Positions 59,231-64,000 of a DNA stretch of 64,000 nt are shown in pieces. Numbering within the stretch: position 1 is the stretch's first letter; the number at the start of each line of letters is the position of its first letter. A program made the translations under genes and the position numbers. The notes beneath the pieces were generated by a model. It saw only the letters and a list, made by a program, of their open reading frames with translations. It did not search any database and was not told the DNA's origin. The DNA is from Thalassia testudinum (taxonomy: Eukaryota; Streptophyta; Magnoliopsida; Alismatales; Hydrocharitaceae), in the NCBI GenBank assembly GCA_037157565.1, contig JAZHRO010000054.1, positions 12,693,501 to 12,757,500 of the forward strand, given 5' to 3'.

Positions 59231-62200
59231 TGGTCGGGTTAGGGGGGAAGATCTAAGATATGAGAAGTGTGCACGATTAACAATTACAAAGGAAAAGATG
59301 TTAAATAAGAATGCCCTCCAATATGGTAGGATAATTACTATGTAAGTAAATAAATATTACTGGGAGTCAACTTGCAGTCTCCGGATTATCAACCAAGCAG
59401 TGACATGCAGAACAAATAAGTGCCACTAATAGGAAAAACAGCTGGCATCTCAACAATTACCAAACTCAAGCACACATAGTTGGGCAACAGGGCATGTGCC
59501 TCTGCACAATGTCATGGATGGGGGTCCTGCTAATCAATTCTATAGAAAAATAAACCAATGTTGCCATTTGAAAATAATGCAGAGATTTGTCATGCCAGTT
59601 CCAATTGGGATCTGTTTAGATCAAAAGAATTTGGGGATGAATATAGAGTAGATATTGAGATTAAAAGAAAATTGCAGCTTTCATTCTTACATCTTATATG
59701 AAACTAACAAGAAACACATATGGGTTGTCAGAGTCCAGAAAACACATATCAAAATAACACAGAGATGTACCCCTTGGACAAAAATTCCAACTCAAAGAAA
59801 GGTGGAGACACATATACTTGGAATCATCCATTTGTAAATCTACAAGGATCTAAATTGCTTCACTCCAAAACCATGTCGTCGATCATATTATAATACATTA
59901 AGCCTAAACATCACTTCAACAAAAAGGAAGTATAGGCAATAAATCATTTGATGTTACATTAAATAGCAATACCTCTTTTCTTGATGATTCTTTACCTAAA
60001 GTCCTGAGATGCTCCTTCAAAAGAAACTGTATAGATACACAAATTCTGCTAGTCAGAAAATAATCAATATTTCCTTTGGAGAACACCGCTTGTATTTGTT
60101 TTTACTCAATAAAAGGGTTACTCCATCCATGCCCTATCTTAGTTTTTTTTTAAATCGAAAATCTAAATTATAAAAGATATTCTGAAAAAAAGGAGAGTGA
60201 TCCAATGACTGCTAAAGGAAGGTAGGAATAACTAATATCATTATCCATCAAAACAAATGCTGCCCACTCATGGAATATGAGATACAACACTCTTGTCAGG
60301 CAATCCATGCCGCTTTTATTAAACTGAACCCGGATAGTATATATAACTGATGGCATACCTCCTCCGATAAACAAGAATTCACTTGACTTTGCAACCCTTC
60401 AAGCTTTGTTTTCCACTCTACCTGCAGGGGTCAATCAAGATAATAAAAAGGCCCACTATTCTCTCACCAAACATTTCATCTATTTTCCCTTTTTTAAAAA
60501 AAAAGATATCTGGTCTAGTTCTTCTTCCTCAAAAAAGGAAAAGAAAATGTCCTAATTCTCACTTATCTTCAACATGAAAAAGCCCCAAAATGTTTGCTGT
60601 CTAGGGGAAAAAAATTAAGAACTGGATCCAGAATGTGTAAAAGTTCATAGATGTATAGGCTTTGTAATGTACCTCTCTTTAAAAAATGGCTTTGTAATGC
60701 ACCGAGGAAATGAAATCATATGTATAACATCTTCATGGCTTCTTATATTCAAAATAGTAGTAGAACCATTGTCATATAGAAGAACATAAACATTTAATGC
60801 ATACTTCACAAAGTAGAATCCAGAACGCAATGCCTTTTTCTGAGTGTGAAGAATATAATGCCTATTCACACAACCTTCCAAAGGATTTGTTTACTACAGT
60901 GAAAAAGAACAAGTCTCATTACATGGATGATCTCCACATAAGAGCATACACATGTAGCATTTTTTGAGATCAAATGACGATGACAATATATTTTACAGAC
61001 TTAAAATATAAATTTCTCTTACCAACAGTAGAACCAGAGAGTTCTCAAAATATGTAGCAAGCATGGAACTGACCATTTGTTAAATGGTAAATGTATTACC
61101 TCTTTCTGTGAGAAGAAATCCCTTTCACTTTGCAACTGTTCAATTGTCTTCTCCAAGTTTACCTTTAAGGAACCAAGTCACATGAGTTAGTTTTGAGAAA
61201 AAACAGTAAAGATAAGGATACTCATTCCGAATGTTTCTGTTAAATTATCTTCTTCCCTTAACGAAGGCTGTTATAACAGTACCAGGGAAGATAATTAGAA
61301 ACTATTACAAGCACTGACCTCCTTTTGAATGCAGTTAAGTATTTCATCCTTTAATCTTCTCAGTTCTTCGTGAAATCCAGGCTGCACGGATATAATAAAC
61401 CACATTCTGCTTATCAGTTATGCAATAAGCTAAGTGAAAAGGTACTATGGAATCTCCCAATCTGAATATTAGAACTTCGATTGTTCTGTGTCAATATAAT
61501 GTGAAATTGATAATTTATGACATAAGTGCTAGGGCACCGCCATCTTGATTCTTGGCTGACCTAGGAGACACAAAATGTATGACCCTACATAAAACAGATG
61601 AAGTAGAACTAAGGTGCCCAAGCAACAGCTGGTCCAGCAATTAAACAAAAAGTAGTTGCATTTAGGTCAGTCAGTGTCCACTCAGGGGCATATTATCATT
61701 CTAAGTAAGCAACTGAGCATTAGGATTTGAATGGTGCATTGATCACAGTAATTTCAAGGATGCAAAATGAGCACGCTAAGACATATTGTGATAAAATCAT
61801 AAAGCACACTTTAATACACACAGCACATGCACATAACAAATAATGGTTGAAGTGATGAATTACAGATGAGTACATTTATTTATAGTGAAAAAAATTAAAA
61901 ATAACAGACGCAAAATCTCTATATACGAATTACCTGATTAATTGGCTGAGTAACTGATCAATCAGCCTGATTGCACGGGTGGAAAAATAGTTAATGAGAA
62001 TTTACCTCAACTCGATCAAGTGATCGAGTACAATAACTAATGAAACAATTTTTGTGTCATATCACTCCATTTTGTTATATATGCTGAATAGCTCATTTTT
62101 TTCTATAATATCAGCATAAATCATTTACAACTGCTTAAGTCGTTAAGAGCCTGCTAATTCAACCAAACGAAAGACTAGCATTTAATTTCAAGAAAAAAGT

Positions 62201-63221
62201 ACATCTTGTTTTGACTGTGCTACTTTTTGTTCCTCTAATAACTTAATCTACAAAATGAAAATCAGATAAGTTTGAGGGCAATCTCTGAGATGTAGAAGCC
62301 AAGAGAAAAGACACTAAAAGATGGATAATCAATGGGGCAATTACAATATGGTAGACGGTAAGTATGATCAAGCTATTGTTACCCTAATAATTTAATCAGG
62401 TAAGGAAGATGGTAGGCAAGAGTTGCAATGTCATCAAACAGAAATAAAAATGCAACTTTCCACAAAATAAACTAATTTTCTGTAAAGAAGGCTAAGAACA
62501 GTCTTCCTATCATGGCTTAAATGCAAAACATGCCTGCTCACACTTAATAAAAGTGTTTGTATCTGTGTGTTCTGTGCATGTGTGTGTGGAACTTTTTTGG
62601 AATCCAGAAAGGATGACCACTCAAGATTGTTAGCAGCTACCCTTGGTACTTCTTTCATTGCAATTTCTTGATCTTCTTGGGATGGGGTGTAAGCTTCGAA
62701 TGACACATCAATAGGATCCCTACCGTATAATACTATTTGGCAAGGGAGAAAAGGGAATGCAAAGCTAAAAGGGAATCTCGAACCATTTTAGCTATTGAAA
62801 ATATGCAATTAATGCTACTGATTTTAGTTGGTGAAGACAACTCCATTTCTTACCCATGTCTACTATCAGGCTTCTTTGATATCAAGAAATGCACGGCATT
62901 TCTTTTCTTTTTCATGGCAACTCATCATATCTACTAAATGGAACATGCCTAAGATAAACACAAGTTAAAACAAATGATCATCATAAGAATATTAGTACAA
63001 CTCACGTTTCCCTCCTTGTCAACTCCATTATCCGTGCGTTTCTCCACCTCCACATCGGACTCCTGAACACCAACACTCTGAGACTCCCCATCACTCAGAT
63101 TTTGCTTCTGGTAGTTTTGTTCCGATGCAGTATCTCCGTTATCAGGTGGAGGCGCCTCACCGTTTCCCACAGTTATGCCCTTGGGCTTTCCTTTGTTCTT
63201 TTTCTTATTGTTCTTCCCCAT
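54360..63221 (-). CDS. Coiled-coil protein, about 404 aa, 12 or more phase-0 exons
   Basis: Exons inferred on the minus strand: 63221-63006, 62247-62203, 61381-61319, 61162-61100, 60421-60359, 60026-59973, 58229-58170, 56894-56877, 56187-56059, 55066-55037, 54955-54905 and 54782-54360 (stop). Each has GT donor and AG acceptor and is a multiple of three, so all introns are phase 0. The N-terminus is Lys-rich (MGKNNKKKNKGKPKG) then acidic and Ser/Gln-rich. Exons 2-9 encode a heptad-rich coiled coil (LEKTIEQLQSERDFF, LRRLKDEILNCIQKE, NELEESRDRLVLENQLL). The C-terminal 140 residues are acidic and end with APLIGAPFRFVSFVAKYVSG. Exons at 55037 and 54905 are less certain. An open stretch near 62600-62700 might be another exon but its phase does not fit. 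It recalls plant proteins annotated as ELKS/Rab6-interacting/CAST family, a tentative link from memory. Function unknown. Confidence 0.75.
59187..59228. repeat. (TG)n microsatellite in an intron
   Basis: About 20 TG units, within the intron between the exons at 59973 and 58229 of the coiled-coil gene. Confidence 0.95.
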
Positions 63222-64000
63222 CAGCGATTTTTTAGTATTGAACTGAAATCCCAAGAAACCAAGCAGTGAGAAGCTCCATCCTCCTCCTAACAAATAAAAC
63301 AAAGGGAAAAAATATTCCCGATCTATTCTGAGCACGCTTTCACAAAAGAGCTTTGCCAAATACCTACGTTCCTCTTCTAAAGGCAAGTTCATTGCCGTCC
63401 GGTCACAATTACGATCAAAAAATCTAACACAACAGAAAAAAAAAAAAAAAAGTCTTTTTTTTCTGATAAGTAACAACAGTGACAAAGTGATGGTTGATGG
63501 AAGCAAAGCACCAAATTAGCATCGAGCAACAATAACTAATCACGAGCAAACGGCTCCCATGGGAATCATGACGGATCTGAAACCCAAACAATCCACTTAC
63601 AGCAATCAGCTAATTCTCCAATCACAAGCACAATCTTGAACGAAGAAGCCCCCAATTTTCTCAACAACGATTGATTACGTTACAATTTGGTTCCAAATCG
63701 GTCGCAGCTCTTAACAAAAGCGAGCCAAACCGAGTCCAGAAGACCACGAACGCTTCCAGATGAGAAAGGAGATCCGATCAAGCCACCGGATCGCGTAACC
63801 GACACGAAATGTGATTGGATGGGAAGATCCGAACCTGCGGGGACGATCAGGATACAGATCCGACGCCCGGAGGGATCGTTCTCTTGTCCTAAGGAGGCGA
63901 GTGGTAGCGCGACCTGGAGGAGGCGATCGAGCTTGGGGGCCTTCGCGTGGATAGCGCGCGTCGGATCGGGGATTTGGGGGGGAGCTGCCCGGAGGAAGAG
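63222..64000 (-). promoter_or_regulatory. 5' UTR, UTR intron and start region of the coiled-coil gene
   Basis: A good acceptor (GGATTTCAG at 63243-63251 on the minus strand) lies about 20 bp upstream of the ATG. GC-rich sequence from about 63840 to 64000, ending at a possible donor (CGCAG|GTTCGG near 63836), looks like a first, untranslated exon. The promoter probably lies beyond the window. Confidence 0.45.

Noticed and set aside
62434..62706. Open stretch with EAYTPSQEDQEIAMKEVPR, possible exon of the coiled-coil gene
   Set aside because: The wording is protein-like, but the only acceptor (TAG at about 62728) gives the wrong phase after the first exon and no strong donor fits. Not included in the model, though an alternative transcript is possible.
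1..64000. CRISPR arrays, bacterial operons, rRNA or tRNA genes
   Set aside because: The repeats are LTR-internal and the genes are spliced plant genes. The tRNA-like words are retroelement primer sites, not tRNA genes.

Overview
The window is plant nuclear DNA. A spliced leucine-rich-repeat receptor kinase, a many-exon coiled-coil gene and plant-type LTR retrotransposons (Athila-like, chromovirus, Sirevirus-like) all point to a flowering plant. The GC-rich LTRs and kinase exons would suit a monocot, but nothing here proves that or names a species.

Positions 1-38144 are a nest of LTR retrotransposons. The outermost, A1, is an Athila-like Ty3 element on the minus strand. Its 5' LTR is at 36586-38144, its gag-pol runs leftwards, and its 3' end lies beyond position 1. 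Into A1 integrase went C1 (1300-28140, plus), a chromodomain-bearing Ty3 element with 2.6 kb LTRs and target duplication GGTAT. Into A1 reverse transcriptase went a solo LTR of the C1 family (29553-32184, duplication AAAGT). C1 was split at the protease/RT junction by A2 (5962-21054, plus, duplication CCAGG), an Athila-family element with no recognisable gag-pol but an unfamiliar broken ORF of about 620 codons. The 3' LTR of A2 was split by S1 (14716-19770, plus, duplication TTCCC), a gag-only Sirevirus-like Ty1/copia element. C1 also carries a truncated, inverted copy of its own LTR family (22187-24050). Both youngest insertions lack pol, so they presumably moved with proteins supplied by other elements.

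Positions 38145-38880 are a fragment of a related LTR in the opposite orientation. From about 38.9 to 47.5 kb lies AT-rich intergenic DNA holding a foldback element, microsatellites, diverged repeats and one possible orphan exon.

Positions 47.6-64.0 kb are gene space. An LRR receptor-like pseudokinase (647 aa, two coding exons) runs rightwards at 49467-51893. A coiled-coil protein gene of at least 12 coding exons runs leftwards at 63221-54360. The two converge with about 2.5 kb between them.

Three observations deserve most attention: the unfamiliar ORF of A2; dense GACGTC-centred palindrome arrays found in LTRs of both a copia and a Ty3 family; and an excess of TAG among the stops in the dead polyproteins, as expected from CAG-to-TAG decay at methylated CHG sites.
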